64,000 nt of DNA, taken from the NCBI RefSeq assembly GCF_002005425.1, contig NZ_CP019704.1:1880001-1944000 (forward strand). Direction: 5' to 3'. Both the position numbers and the translations under genes were made by a program. The notes beneath the pieces are model-generated. The model saw only the letters and a list, made by a program, of their open reading frames with translations, did no database searches and was not told the DNA's origin. Shown here one piece after another: positions 53,774 through 63,387 of the stretch. Within the stretch, counting starts at the first letter, position 1. Each line of letters begins with the position of its first letter. The stretch is from Polaribacter sp. BM10. GTDB lineage: Bacteria; Bacteroidota; Bacteroidia; Flavobacteriales; Flavobacteriaceae.

Positions 53774-55036
53774 TTAAACTAAAAACTGAAACAAATCTGG
53801 TTTATCATTTAAGTAGTCTCCAAAAAAGCTTTTATCTTTCATTCTTTGAATTAAAGGTTCTAAATCTAAAGATGATTTCAGTTCTAAACCAACTACAGCG
53901 GCACCATTTTCTCTGTTTGTTTTTTTTGTATATTCAAAATGTGTAATATCATCATTAGGACCAAGAATTTCGGCAACAAACTCTTTTAACGCACCTGCTC
54001 TTTGCGGAAATTTCACAATAAAATAATGCTTTAATTTAGCATGTAACAATGCTCTTTCTTTTATTTCTGCTGTTCTTGTGATATCATTATTACTTCCACT
54101 AACTACACAAACAACATTTTTACCTTTAATTTCATCAGCATAAAAATCTAACGCAGCAATACTTAAAGCACCAGCAGGTTCTACAACAATAGCATCTTTA
54201 TTATACAAATCTAAAATTGTTTGACAAATTTTACCTTCTGGTACAGTAATCACTTTAGATAAATTTCTATTACAAATATCAAAGTTTAAATCTCCAACTT
54301 TTTTTACTGCAGCACCATCTACAAAAGCATCAATTTTATCTAAAAAAGTATTTTTATTATTTCTTATAGAAGTTAACATTGATGGCGCTCCTTCTGGCTC
54401 TACACCTATTATTTTAGTGTTTGGTGATAGATATTTAAATACGGATGACAATCCTGCAGACAAACCTCCACCACCAATAGGGACAAAAACATAATCTATT
54501 TTTTCTTTTGCTTGATTTAAAATTTCTAAACCAACTGTTGCCTGTCCCTCAATAACTTTTTGATCATTAAAAGGATGAATAAATGTTTTGTTTTTAGCAT
54601 CACATTCTAATTTTGCTGCATTAAAAGCATCATCAAAAGTATCACCTTCAATAACAATATCAATATAATCTTCGCCAAACATTTTAACCTGATTAATTTT
54701 TTGTTTTGGTGTTGGCGACGGCATAAAAATAGTACCTTTTACCTGTAATAATTTACAAGATAAGGCTACACCTTGCGCATGGTTACCAGCACTTGCACAT
54801 ACAATTCCGTTTTTTTTCTCTTTAATATCTAAAGAAGACATTTTGTTATAAGCACCTCTAATTTTATAAGAACGTACTACTTGTAAATCTTCTCTTTTAA
54901 ATAATATATTAGCATTTAACTCTTTAGAGAGATTGTGATTTTTACTTAAAGGAGTTTCAAAAGCAACACCTTGTAAATTACTTGCTGCTTTTTCTATATT
55001 CACTAAACTCGGATAATAAATATCTTTATGTTGCAT
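53774..55036 (-). CDS. ilvA: Threonine ammonia-lyase (threonine dehydratase)
   Basis: A 420-residue PLP enzyme that makes 2-oxobutanoate from threonine, the first committed step to isoleucine. PLP Lys58 is in VVRSYKIRGAYN; SAGNHAQGVA and PIGGGGLSAGL bind the cofactor. The C-terminal part (about 325-420) is a single ACT-like regulatory domain (HYFIVKFPQRAGALKEF), so feedback control by isoleucine is plausible. It is the last gene of the ilv operon, separated from ilvC by a strong hairpin. Confidence 0.95.
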   Translation of the reverse strand: MQHKDIYYPSLVNIEKAASNLQGVAFETPLSKNHNLSKELNANILFKREDLQVVRSYKIRGAYNKMSSLDIKEKKNGIVCASAGNHAQGVALSCKLLQVKGTIFMPSPTPKQKINQVKMFGEDYIDIVIEGDTFDDAFNAAKLECDAKNKTFIHPFNDQKVIEGQATVGLEILNQAKEKIDYVFVPIGGGGLSAGLSSVFKYLSPNTKIIGVEPEGAPSMLTSIRNNKNTFLDKIDAFVDGAAVKKVGDLNFDICNRNLSKVITVPEGKICQTILDLYNKDAIVVEPAGALSIAALDFYADEIKGKNVVCVVSGSNNDITRTAEIKERALLHAKLKHYFIVKFPQRAGALKEFVAEILGPNDDITHFEYTKKTNRENGAAVVGLELKSSLDLEPLIQRMKDKSFFGDYLNDKPDLFQFLV

Positions 55037-55054
55037 GATTTTTATGTAAAATTA

Positions 55055-55088
55055 AAAACCTGTCAGGTATTAAATCCTGACAGGTTTT
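55055..55088 (-). terminator. Strong hairpin between ilvC and ilvA
   Basis: AAAACCTGTCAGG and CCTGACAGGTTTT form a perfect 13-bp stem around an 8-base loop. On the minus strand the right arm runs into TTTTTAATTTT. It lies 22 bases past the ilvC stop and 18 bases before ilvA, so it should cut transcription between the two genes. Confidence 0.8.
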
Positions 55089-55110
55089 ATAAAAATTTAA
55101 AACATACGTT

Positions 55111-56586
55111 TTAGGCAGTTTTTACTACTTTCATTGCTGTCATAGAAGCTCTTAGTTGCTCTCCTACAATTTCTACAGGATGATTTCTAATAATCTTATT
55201 TATTTTAATAAGCTCTATATTATCTACACCATTTTCTGAACTAAAAGATTTACCAATAACGTTTGTTGAAACCTTTTTCATGAAATCTGTTAATAAAGGT
55301 TTACACGCATGATCAAACAAATAACATCCATATTCTGCGGTATCAGAAATTACACGATTCATTTCTGCCAATTTCATTCTTGCAATTGTATTTGCAATTA
55401 ATGGCGTTTCATGTAAAGACTCATAATATGCTGAAGCATCAATAATTCCTGACTCTGTCATCGCTTCAAAAGCTAATTCTACACCAGATCTTACAAAAGC
55501 AACTAATAACGTTCCGTGATCGAAATACTCTTGTTCTGAAATTTCATCAGAAGTAATTACTTGTTTTTCAAAAGCAGTTTCTCCTGTTGCAGCTCTCCAA
55601 GTTAAAAGATTCTTGTCATCATTTGCCCAATCTTCCATCATAGTTTTAGAAAAATGACCCGTCATAATATCATCCATGTGCTTTTGGAATAATGGACGCA
55701 TTATATCTTTCAATTCTTCAGAAAGTCTAAATGCTTCTACTTTTGCAGGATTAGACAATCTATCCATCATATTTGTAATTCCACCATGCTTTAAGGCCTC
55801 TGTTACAGTTTCCCAACCATACTGAATTAATTTACCTGCATAACCAGGTTCAATTCCTTCTGCCACCATTTTATCAAAAGATAAAATTGCTCCTGTTTGT
55901 AACAAACCACATAAAATAGTTTGTTCTCCCATTAAATCAGATTTTACTTCTGCAACAAAAGAAGACTCTAAAACACCTGCTTTATGACCACCTGTTGCAA
56001 CTGCATAGGCTTTTGCTTGTGCCCAACCTTTTCCCTCTGGATCATTCTCTGGATGCACTGCTATTAAGGTTGGCACTCCAAATCCTCTTTTATACTCTTC
56101 TCTAACTTCAGATCCTGGAGATTTTGGCGCCACCATAATTACTGTTAAATCTTCACGAACTTGCATCCCTTCTTCAACAATATTAAAACCGTGAGAATAC
56201 GATAAAGTTGCACCTTTTTTCATTAAAGGCATTACTGCATTTACAACATTTGTATGTTGTTTATCTGGTGTTAAATTAATTACCACATCTGCTGTTGGTA
56301 ACATTTCTTCATAACTACCAACTTCAAAATTATTTGAAGTTGCATTGATATAAGACTGTCTTTTTTGATCTATTGCAGCCTGTCTTAAAGTATAAGAAAT
56401 GTCTAAGCCAGATTCTCTCATATTTAAACCTTGATTTAAACCTTGTGCTCCACAACCTACAATAACAATTTTCTTCCCTTTCAACGCTTCTACTCCGTCT
56501 TCAAATTCAGAAGCTTCCATAAAACGGCATTTTCCTAATTGCTCTAATTTCTCTCTTAATGTTAATGTGTTAAAATAATTTGACAT
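55111..56586 (-). CDS. ilvC: Ketol-acid reductoisomerase, class II (long form)
   Basis: A 491-residue enzyme that isomerises and reduces acetolactate and acetohydroxybutyrate. The NADPH-binding [17 protein letters not shown], then [15 protein letters not shown], is the class II form as in E. coli; two knotted domains follow (metal-site [26 protein letters not shown] and [15 protein letters not shown]). Length equals the E. coli enzyme. It lies 10 bases after ilvN. Confidence 0.97.
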   Translation of the reverse strand: MSNYFNTLTLREKLEQLGKCRFMEASEFEDGVEALKGKKIVIVGCGAQGLNQGLNMRESGLDISYTLRQAAIDQKRQSYINATSNNFEVGSYEEMLPTADVVINLTPDKQHTNVVNAVMPLMKKGATLSYSHGFNIVEEGMQVREDLTVIMVAPKSPGSEVREEYKRGFGVPTLIAVHPENDPEGKGWAQAKAYAVATGGHKAGVLESSFVAEVKSDLMGEQTILCGLLQTGAILSFDKMVAEGIEPGYAGKLIQYGWETVTEALKHGGITNMMDRLSNPAKVEAFRLSEELKDIMRPLFQKHMDDIMTGHFSKTMMEDWANDDKNLLTWRAATGETAFEKQVITSDEISEQEYFDHGTLLVAFVRSGVELAFEAMTESGIIDASAYYESLHETPLIANTIARMKLAEMNRVISDTAEYGCYLFDHACKPLLTDFMKKVSTNVIGKSFSSENGVDNIELIKINKIIRNHPVEIVGEQLRASMTAMKVVKTA

Positions 56587-56596
56587 TTTTATTTAT

Positions 56597-57127
56597 TTAG
56601 TTGTTGTATGTTTCTAATAGTTCAGAAATTTTCATTTCTTCTTTGGTTACCGCAATTAAGCCAGATCTAGTGTATTGCATAATACCAAATTCACTTAACT
56701 GATTGTATAATGCTACTATTTCTTCTTTTTTACCTGATTTTTCTAGAATAAAAAAATCTTTGTTTACCGTTACAATTCTTGCATTACTTTCTTTTATAAT
56801 ATTCTGAATTTGACGCTCTTCAAAAAGAAGCTCAGACTTAATCTTAAACAACCCAGATATTTGATAAATAATATCGTCTAAGCTGTGATAGTATGCCTTA
56901 ATTACTTCTACTTGTTTTTCTATTTGACCTAGTATTTTCTTAATATTAATTTCATCCATATTTACAACGATTGTAAATTTAGATACACCTTCTATTTCTG
57001 ATGGAGAAGTATTTAAACTCTCTATATTAATATGTCTTCTTTGAAAAATTGCTGATATCCTATTTAACAAACCAATATTGTTTTCGGTGTAAATAGATAC
57101 TGTATATAATTGTTTTTCTGTACTCAT
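56597..57127 (-). CDS. ilvN: Acetolactate synthase small subunit
   Basis: A 176-residue regulatory subunit with an N-terminal ACT domain (about 6-80: YTVSIYTENNIGLLNRISAIFQRRHINIESL) and a C-terminal ACT-like half. It confers valine feedback control on the large subunit. It begins one base after the ilvB stop. Confidence 0.95.
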   Translation of the reverse strand: MSTEKQLYTVSIYTENNIGLLNRISAIFQRRHINIESLNTSPSEIEGVSKFTIVVNMDEINIKKILGQIEKQVEVIKAYYHSLDDIIYQISGLFKIKSELLFEERQIQNIIKESNARIVTVNKDFFILEKSGKKEEIVALYNQLSEFGIMQYTRSGLIAVTKEEMKISELLETYNN

Positions 57128-57128
57128 C

Positions 57129-58862
57129 TTATTCTAATCTTATATCCGAAACACTAGCTCCTGTTGGTATCATTGGAAACACATTATCTTCTTTCTCTAC
57201 ACATACCTCTAAAAAATAAGCTTCTTTACTCGCCATCATTTCTGCAACTGCATCTGCTAATTCTTCTCTTTTTGTTACTTTTTTAGCTTTAATGTAGTAC
57301 CCTTCTGCAATCGCTACAAAATTTGGATTCACCATTTCTGTAGAAGCATAACGTTTATCAAAAAAAAGCTGTTGCCATTGACGAACCATTCCTAAAAAAT
57401 CGTTGTTTAGAACAACTACTTTTACTGCTGCTTTTTGCTGAAAAATTGTACCTAATTCTTGAATTGTCATTTGGTAACCACCATCACCAGAAATAGAAAC
57501 AACCTCTCTCTCTGGAGCAGCCATTTTTGCACCTATTGCTGCTGGCAAACCAAAACCCATCGTTCCTAATCCGCCAGAAGTAATATTACTTTTGGTAACA
57601 TTAAAATCTGCATATCTACAAGCAATCATTTGATGTTGTCCAACATCAGAAACTATAGCTGCTTCACCTTTACTCTGAATATTGATTTCTTTTAAAACCT
57701 CGCCCATTGTAATACCTTCTTTCGTAGGATATAGGTCATTTTTTATTACTTTTTCATACTCAACTTCGTACAAATCTTTAAACTCTTGAAGCCAATCTGT
57801 ATGTTTTGCTTCATTTAACAATGGCAATAACAAGTCTAAACTAGCCTTTGCATCACCTAAAACTGCAACATCTGTTTTAACATTTTTATCTACCTCGGCA
57901 GGATCAATTTCAAAATGAATAACTTTGGCTTGTTTGGCGTATGTAGACAAGCTACCAGTAACACGATCATCAAAACGCATACCTATAGCTATTAACACAT
58001 CGCATTCGTTAGTTAATTTATTTGGCGCATAATTACCATGCATACCAACCATACCTACATTTAATGGATGTGAGGTTGGAATTGCAGAAGCCCCTAAAAT
58101 TGTCCAAGCAGCAGGTATATCTGCTTTTTCTATAACTGCCTTTAGTTGCGATTCAGCTTCACTTAAAACAACACCTTGCCCCCAAACAATTAATGGTTTT
58201 TTGGCATTATTAATAATTTCTGCTGCAGCTTTTAAAGAAGACGCATCTGTTTTAGGAATTGGATTATAACTTCTTACTTTCGTACATTTCTCATAGAAAA
58301 AATCAAGTTCATCCATTTGAGCATCCTTAGTAATGTCAATTAAAACAGGCCCTGGTCTTCCGCTTTTTGCTATATAAAAAGCTTTTGCAATTGCCGCAGG
58401 AATATCTGAAGCTTTTGTTACTTGACAATTCCATTTTGTTACCGGAGTGGAAATACCGACAATATCTGTTTCTTGAAAAGCGTCTGAACCTAATAAATGA
58501 GAAAAAACTTGCCCAGTTATACACACCATTGGTGTAGAATCTATTTGCGCATCTGCAATACCAGTAATTAAATTTGTTGCTCCTGGCCCAGAAGTAGCTA
58601 TTGCGACACCAACTTTTCCTGAAATTCTAGCATATCCTTGCGCCGAATGCGTTGCACCTTGTTCGTGACGAGTTAATACATGATGAATTTTATCTTGATA
58701 TTTATACAACTCATCATAAACCGGCATTATTGCACCACCAGGATATCCATAAATAATGTCTACCCCTTCCTCTATTAGAGATCTAACAATTGCCTCGCTA
58801 CCAGAAATTCTTTCTGTAGCTTTAGCCGTATTATTTTTATTTTTTATGGTTTTTGTTTCCAT
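57129..58862 (-). CDS. ilvB: Acetolactate synthase large subunit
   Basis: A 577-residue ThDP enzyme that condenses pyruvate with pyruvate or 2-oxobutanoate. It shows the cofactor Glu in VLTRHEQGATHSAQGYARISG, the FAD-binding middle domain (AIGMRFDDRVTGSLS) and the ThDP motif GDGGYQMTIQELGTIFQQ...LNN. The N-terminus is extended by about 18 residues. It is coupled to ilvN and lies 84 bases after ilvD. Confidence 0.97.
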   Translation of the reverse strand: METKTIKNKNNTAKATERISGSEAIVRSLIEEGVDIIYGYPGGAIMPVYDELYKYQDKIHHVLTRHEQGATHSAQGYARISGKVGVAIATSGPGATNLITGIADAQIDSTPMVCITGQVFSHLLGSDAFQETDIVGISTPVTKWNCQVTKASDIPAAIAKAFYIAKSGRPGPVLIDITKDAQMDELDFFYEKCTKVRSYNPIPKTDASSLKAAAEIINNAKKPLIVWGQGVVLSEAESQLKAVIEKADIPAAWTILGASAIPTSHPLNVGMVGMHGNYAPNKLTNECDVLIAIGMRFDDRVTGSLSTYAKQAKVIHFEIDPAEVDKNVKTDVAVLGDAKASLDLLLPLLNEAKHTDWLQEFKDLYEVEYEKVIKNDLYPTKEGITMGEVLKEINIQSKGEAAIVSDVGQHQMIACRYADFNVTKSNITSGGLGTMGFGLPAAIGAKMAAPEREVVSISGDGGYQMTIQELGTIFQQKAAVKVVVLNNDFLGMVRQWQQLFFDKRYASTEMVNPNFVAIAEGYYIKAKKVTKREELADAVAEMMASKEAYFLEVCVEKEDNVFPMIPTGASVSDIRLE

Positions 58863-58946
58863 ATTTTTTATTTTTAGATTAGAGAAAATAGATTAAAGAT
58901 ACCTTCACTCTTGTTCTCACCTCTTATTCTTTATGTCTTTTAAAAT

Positions 58947-60623
58947 CTACAAATCAGTAACACATCCTTTAGAAGCAGATGCCACCGTTTTTGCATATTT
59001 ATATAAAATTCCTTTTTTGTGTTTTAATGCTGGCGCAACCCAATTTGATTTTCTAGCTGCTAATTCTTCATCAGAAATTAAAACATTTATCGAATTGTCT
59101 TCTGCACTAATTCTAATTTTATCGCCTGTTTTCAGGAGTCCGATTGCTCCCCCAGATTGAGCTTCTGGTGTAATATGTCCGACCACAAAACCATGAGTTC
59201 CTCCAGAAAAACGTCCATCTGTAATTAAAGCTACAGATTTACCAAGACCAGCACCCATAATTAAAGAAGTTGGCTTTAACATTTCTGGCATTCCTGGTCC
59301 TCCTTTAGGTCCAACATACCTAATGACGACTACATCTCCTTTTTCAACTTCTCCGTTAGAAATTCCTGCATTTGCTGCCTGTTCACCATCATAAACCACT
59401 GCTTTTCCTTCAAACAGCAAACCTTCGTTACCAGAAATTTTTGCTACAGCACCTTCTGTTGCTAAGTTTCCGTATATAATTTGAATATTTCCAGAAGACT
59501 TTAAAGCCTTGTCTCTCGGAAAAATTACATCTTGATCTTCAAATTCCATTGCCTCTACATCTGCTAAATTTTCAGCCAAAGTTTTACCAGTTACTGTTAA
59601 ACAATCTCCATGTAAAAAACCTTCTTGCAATAAATATTTCATAATTGCAGGCGTACCTCCAACCCCATGAACATCTTCCATTAAGTACTTACCAGATGGT
59701 TTTAAATCTGCAATTAACGGAGTTCTATCACTAACTCTTTGAAAATCTTCTAAAGTAAAATCTATTTCTGCGGCATGCGCAATAGCTAAAAAGTGCAATA
59801 CTGCATTTGTAGAACCACCTAAAGCATTTACTAAAGCCACTGCGTTTTCTAATGACTTTTTAGTTATAATATCTAGAGGTTTTAAATCTAACTCTAAGAG
59901 GTTTTTAATTGCTCTTGCTGTTCTTTCTGCTTCTGATAATTTATTTGGATTTTCTGCAGGAATTGAAGAATTATAAGGCAAAGCAAAACCCATACACTCT
60001 ATAGCAGACGCCATTGTATTGGCCGTATACATTCCGCCACAAGCACCAGCTCCAGGAATTGCTCTTTTTATAATTTCTTTATATTCCTCTTCCTCTATTT
60101 CTCCAGCTACTTTTTGCCCTAAAGCCTCAAATGCAGAAACAATATTTAATTTTCTTCCTTTATAATTTCCTGATGCAATAGAACCACCATACATCATTAT
60201 TGCTGGTCTATTTAAACGCAACATAGCAATTATAGAACCTGGCATATTTTTATCGCAACCAACAATTGCAACAACAGCATCGTAACTTTGAGCATTCATT
60301 ACAGTCTCTATAGAATCTGCAATAATATCTCTAGACACTAAAGAATAGTTCATACCAGAAGTTCCCATAGAAATACCATCAGAAACACCAATGGTATTAA
60401 AACCTAACCCTACCATATCTGCAATATTACATTCAACTTTAACTTCGTCTTTTAAACGATTTAAATGCATATTACAAGGATTACCATCATAACCAGTACT
60501 TGCAATACCTACTTGGGCTTTGCTCATATCTTCATCTGTTAAGCCTACTGCATATAACATTGCTTGAGATGCTGGTTGAGATTCGTCTTGCGTTAACCTT
60601 TTGCTATGTTTATTTAATTCCAT
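58947..60623 (-). CDS. ilvD: Dihydroxy-acid dehydratase
   Basis: A 558-residue Fe-S enzyme for the third common step of valine and isoleucine synthesis. Cluster cysteines are visible in [22 protein letters not shown] and [12 protein letters not shown]; the C-terminal [19 protein letters not shown] is typical. It is the first structural gene after the leader, with 169 bases between the attenuator hairpin and its ATG. Confidence 0.97.
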   Translation of the reverse strand: MELNKHSKRLTQDESQPASQAMLYAVGLTDEDMSKAQVGIASTGYDGNPCNMHLNRLKDEVKVECNIADMVGLGFNTIGVSDGISMGTSGMNYSLVSRDIIADSIETVMNAQSYDAVVAIVGCDKNMPGSIIAMLRLNRPAIMMYGGSIASGNYKGRKLNIVSAFEALGQKVAGEIEEEEYKEIIKRAIPGAGACGGMYTANTMASAIECMGFALPYNSSIPAENPNKLSEAERTARAIKNLLELDLKPLDIITKKSLENAVALVNALGGSTNAVLHFLAIAHAAEIDFTLEDFQRVSDRTPLIADLKPSGKYLMEDVHGVGGTPAIMKYLLQEGFLHGDCLTVTGKTLAENLADVEAMEFEDQDVIFPRDKALKSSGNIQIIYGNLATEGAVAKISGNEGLLFEGKAVVYDGEQAANAGISNGEVEKGDVVVIRYVGPKGGPGMPEMLKPTSLIMGAGLGKSVALITDGRFSGGTHGFVVGHITPEAQSGGAIGLLKTGDKIRISAEDNSINVLISDEELAARKSNWVAPALKHKKGILYKYAKTVASASKGCVTDL

Positions 60624-60724
60624 TTATTGTTTTGTTCAATTTATTGACTAAATTACTATGTTTCTCTATTTACATTACATAAAATGCAATGATACCGTTT
60701 ACATTCAGGGATTATAATTAATAT

Positions 60725-60751
60725 TTAAAATACTGAAAACAAGTATTTTAA
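60725..60751. promoter_or_regulatory. Inverted repeat between the attenuator and ilvD
   Basis: TTAAAATACT and AGTATTTTAA are a perfect 10-bp dyad with a 7-base spacer. It may be a regulator site or an AT-rich hairpin in the ilv mRNA. Its minus-strand tail is not a T run, so it is not a terminator. Confidence 0.4.
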
Positions 60752-60792
60752 CTGTTTATTATTATGACATTCAACTTTTGAAAAAATCATAA

Positions 60793-60828
60793 AAAAACCT
60801 TCCATTTAAAGTGGAAGGTTTTTTATAA
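60793..60828 (-). terminator. Attenuator hairpin of the ilv operon
   Basis: AAAAAACCTTCCA and TGGAAGGTTTTTT form a strong stem with a short loop, and a T run follows on the minus strand. It lies 22 bases past the leader-peptide stop. GGAAG just after that stop (about 60843-60847) can pair with CTTCC in the 5' arm, giving a possible antiterminator. Confidence 0.8.
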
Positions 60829-60850
60829 AAATATAAATACAACTTCCTCA

Positions 60851-60913
60851 TCAAACCGTAATAATTACGATGACGCTTGTAATTGAAATAATATTTAAAA
60901 ATGATTTCATCAT
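60851..60913 (-). CDS. Putative ilv leader peptide (20 aa, Ile/Val-rich)
   Basis: The frame MMKSFLNIISITSVIVIITV starts with a double ATG 27 bases after the leuB stop. Six Ile, three Val and one Leu make up half of the peptide, with a run IleValIleIle near the end (residues 15-18: VAL at 16). The RNA over codons 11-19 has two overlapping stems, AATTAC/GTAATT and CGTAA/TTACG, which cannot form together. The stop is followed by the attenuator hairpin. The arrangement matches leader-peptide attenuation as known for the enterobacterial ilv operons; the sequence itself is unrelated. Confidence 0.7.
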   Translation of the reverse strand: MMKSFLNIISITSVIVIITV

Positions 60914-60939
60914 ATATTTTTTTATCAGAATTCTAGGGA

Positions 60940-62061
60940 TTAAATAATAGTACTTTGCCCCATGTGAATATTCTTAAAATTAAGGTTACTATCTTCTTGA
61001 TTAGAAATGTAATCTGCTATAAAATCTCCTACTTTAGATGTTGATGCTGGATATTTATTTTTACCTTTAATATCCTCTGTAGTAATACCTAATAATAACG
61101 ATTTTTCTACAGCTCTTTCGATTGCATCTGCTTCTTCATGCAAACCTAAATGCTCTAACATCATAGCTGCAGATAAAATTGACGCTAAGGGGTTTGCTAT
61201 ATCTTTTCCTTTTGCTTGTGGAAAAGATCCGTGAATTGGCTCGAATAAAGCGTTTCTTTTTCCTAAGGATGATGACGCTAATAAGCCGATAGAACCACCA
61301 ATTACACTTGCTTCATCAGAAATAATATCGCCAAATAAATTTTCTGTAAGAATTACATCAAATTGTTTAGGGTTTAAAATTAACTGCATTGCAGCATTGT
61401 CTACAAACAAAAACTCTAACTTAACGTCTTTATATTGTTTTGCAATTTCGGTAACTGTTTTTCTCCATAAACGAGAAGTTTCTAAAACGTTTGCTTTATC
61501 TACCAAAGTCACTTTTTTTCTTCTAGTTTGCGCAGCTTTAAAAGCTAAATGAGAAATTCTAGAAATTTCTTCAACATCATAAGAACAACCATCGAAAGCA
61601 GATTTACCATCTTCGCTTACTTCTTTTTTTCCGAAGTAAATTCCGCCCGTTAATTCTCTAAAAATTGCAATATCTGTACCTTTTATAATTTCTCTTTTTA
61701 AAGGAGAGTTTTTAATTAAACTATCATAAGCCTTTACAGGTCTAACATTACAAAACAAACCTAATGTTTGTCTTAACTTTAATAAACCTTGTTCTGGTCT
61801 TACTTTTGCAGATGGATCGTTATCATACTTTGGATCGCCAATAGCGCCAAACAAAATTGCATCTGCGTTTTTACATGTTTTTATAGTTTCATCTGGCAAA
61901 GGATTACCTGTTGCATCAATAGCACATGCGCCCATTTGCGCTTCTTCGTACAAAAATATATGATCATACACTTCTGCAATAGCATCTAATGCTTTTTTTG
62001 CTTGATTGGTAACCTCTGGACCAATACCATCTCCCGGAATTACTGCTATTGTATATTTCAT
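60940..62061 (-). CDS. leuB: 3-isopropylmalate dehydrogenase
   Basis: A 373-residue NAD-dependent decarboxylating dehydrogenase of leucine synthesis. Seen: IAVIPGDGIGPEV, the substrate-binding RPEQGLLKLRQTLGLFCNVRP, FRELTGGIYFG, DKANVLETSRLWR, TENLFGDIISDEAS and EPIHGSFPQAKGKDIANPLASI. The C-terminal tail of about 20 residues (NLNFKNIHMGQSTII) exceeds most homologues. It is 18 bases after leuA. Confidence 0.96.
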   Translation of the reverse strand: MKYTIAVIPGDGIGPEVTNQAKKALDAIAEVYDHIFLYEEAQMGACAIDATGNPLPDETIKTCKNADAILFGAIGDPKYDNDPSAKVRPEQGLLKLRQTLGLFCNVRPVKAYDSLIKNSPLKREIIKGTDIAIFRELTGGIYFGKKEVSEDGKSAFDGCSYDVEEISRISHLAFKAAQTRRKKVTLVDKANVLETSRLWRKTVTEIAKQYKDVKLEFLFVDNAAMQLILNPKQFDVILTENLFGDIISDEASVIGGSIGLLASSSLGKRNALFEPIHGSFPQAKGKDIANPLASILSAAMMLEHLGLHEEADAIERAVEKSLLLGITTEDIKGKNKYPASTSKVGDFIADYISNQEDSNLNFKNIHMGQSTII

Positions 62062-62079
62062 ACCTTTATTATTAAATTG

Positions 62080-63255
62080 TTATGCCATTGCTATTTTAGA
62101 AGTCTTATTTACTTCTTTCATTATATTATGAATGTCTTGATCTTTTACTTCTTTTTGCTTGTCTGCTGTTTCAAGAAAAGAGCTATACGCTTGATCTAGT
62201 TGAACTTTCGTTAATTCGTAACCAATCTTTTTTGCTCTATAAGCCAATGCTGCTCTACCGCTTCTTGCTGTTAAAACAATTGCACTTTCTGTTACACCTA
62301 CATCTTCAGGATCCATAATTTCATAGGTCTCTCTGTTTTTAATTACACCATCTTGATGTATCCCAGAACTATGTGCAAATGCATTTGCACCCACTATTGC
62401 TTTGTTTGGTTGTACAGGCATACCCATACTTTCTCTTACCATTATAGATGTATCGTATAATAATTTAGAGTTAACAGTTGTTTCTAAATTTAGGTAAGGA
62501 TGTTGTTTTAAAACCATAACAACTTCTTCTAAAGCTGTATTTCCTGCTCTTTCTCCAATACCATTAATTGTACATTCTATTTGTCTTGCTCCGTTTATAA
62601 CACCAGCAATAGAGTTTGCAGTAGCCATACCTAAATCGTTATGACAATGACAAGATAAAATTACATTTTCTATACCTTTTACATTTTCTCTTAAATACTT
62701 AATTTTTGCACCATATTCTTCTGGTAAACAATACCCTGTAGTATCTGGAATATTTAACACTGTTGCACCTGCTTTAATTACCGCTTCGCAAACCCTTGCC
62801 AAATACTCATTATCTGTTCTACCTGCATCTTCTGCGTAAAACTCTACATCATTTACAAAAGACTTAGAATAAGAAACGGCTTTTACAGCTCTTTCTATAA
62901 CTTGTTCTCTTGTAGAATTAAACTTAAATTTTATATGAGAATCACTTGTACCAATACCTGTATGAATTCTTGGAAATTTTGCATTTTTTAACGCCTCTGC
63001 TGCAACTTTAATATCATTTTCTACAGCTCTTGTTAAACCGCAAACTGTTGCATTTTTTACAATTTTTGCAATTTCAGAAACCGAATTAAAATCTCCAGGA
63101 CTAGAAACAGGAAAACCAGCTTCTATTACATTTACGCCCAATAAATCTAATCTCTCTGCAATTACTAGTTTTTGATTAGTGTCTAATTTACACCCAGGAA
63201 CCTGCTCTCCATCTCTAAGGGTTGTATCGAAAATTTGTACTTGATTGTCTTGCAT
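62080..63255 (-). CDS. leuA: 2-isopropylmalate synthase, short form without regulatory domain
   Basis: A 391-residue HMGL-type synthase that condenses 2-ketoisovalerate and acetyl-CoA. Catalytic barrel motifs: [44 protein letters not shown] and [17 protein letters not shown], with [13 protein letters not shown] in the linker. The protein ends about 110 residues before the usual length of about 500, so the C-terminal leucine-binding domain is missing, and leucine feedback inhibition is not expected. The alternative that it is a related synthase (homocitrate or citramalate type) is less likely next to leuB. Confidence 0.92.
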   Translation of the reverse strand: MQDNQVQIFDTTLRDGEQVPGCKLDTNQKLVIAERLDLLGVNVIEAGFPVSSPGDFNSVSEIAKIVKNATVCGLTRAVENDIKVAAEALKNAKFPRIHTGIGTSDSHIKFKFNSTREQVIERAVKAVSYSKSFVNDVEFYAEDAGRTDNEYLARVCEAVIKAGATVLNIPDTTGYCLPEEYGAKIKYLRENVKGIENVILSCHCHNDLGMATANSIAGVINGARQIECTINGIGERAGNTALEEVVMVLKQHPYLNLETTVNSKLLYDTSIMVRESMGMPVQPNKAIVGANAFAHSSGIHQDGVIKNRETYEIMDPEDVGVTESAIVLTARSGRAALAYRAKKIGYELTKVQLDQAYSSFLETADKQKEVKDQDIHNIMKEVNKTSKIAMA

Positions 63256-63286
63256 AATTTGTATAAAGATTGTCCTTATTATAAAT

Positions 63287-63294
63287 CAAATATA
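63287..63294 (-). promoter_or_regulatory. -7 element of leuA
   Basis: TATATTTG matches TAnnTTTG, about 31 bases before the leuA ATG. No -33 TTG at 19-base spacing. The resulting leader of about 25 bases is too short for an attenuator, so leuA itself seems not to be attenuated. Confidence 0.5.
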
Positions 63295-63387
63295 TATCTT
63301 GCCTTTCCAATCTATTTATTAACTTTAGGCAATACACGATTTCTAAAACAAATCAAAAATATTTAAAAAACTGATTATCAATATATT

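Larger units (their letters stand above)
60624..60939. other. leuB-ilvD intercistronic region
   Basis: 316 bases holding, in minus-strand order, the Ile/Val-rich leader ORF, the attenuator hairpin, a perfect 10-bp inverted repeat (60725-60751) and an AT-rich stretch with a near -7 box (TAATTTAG). No exact TAnnTTTG was found either upstream of the leader or before ilvD. Confidence 0.6.
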
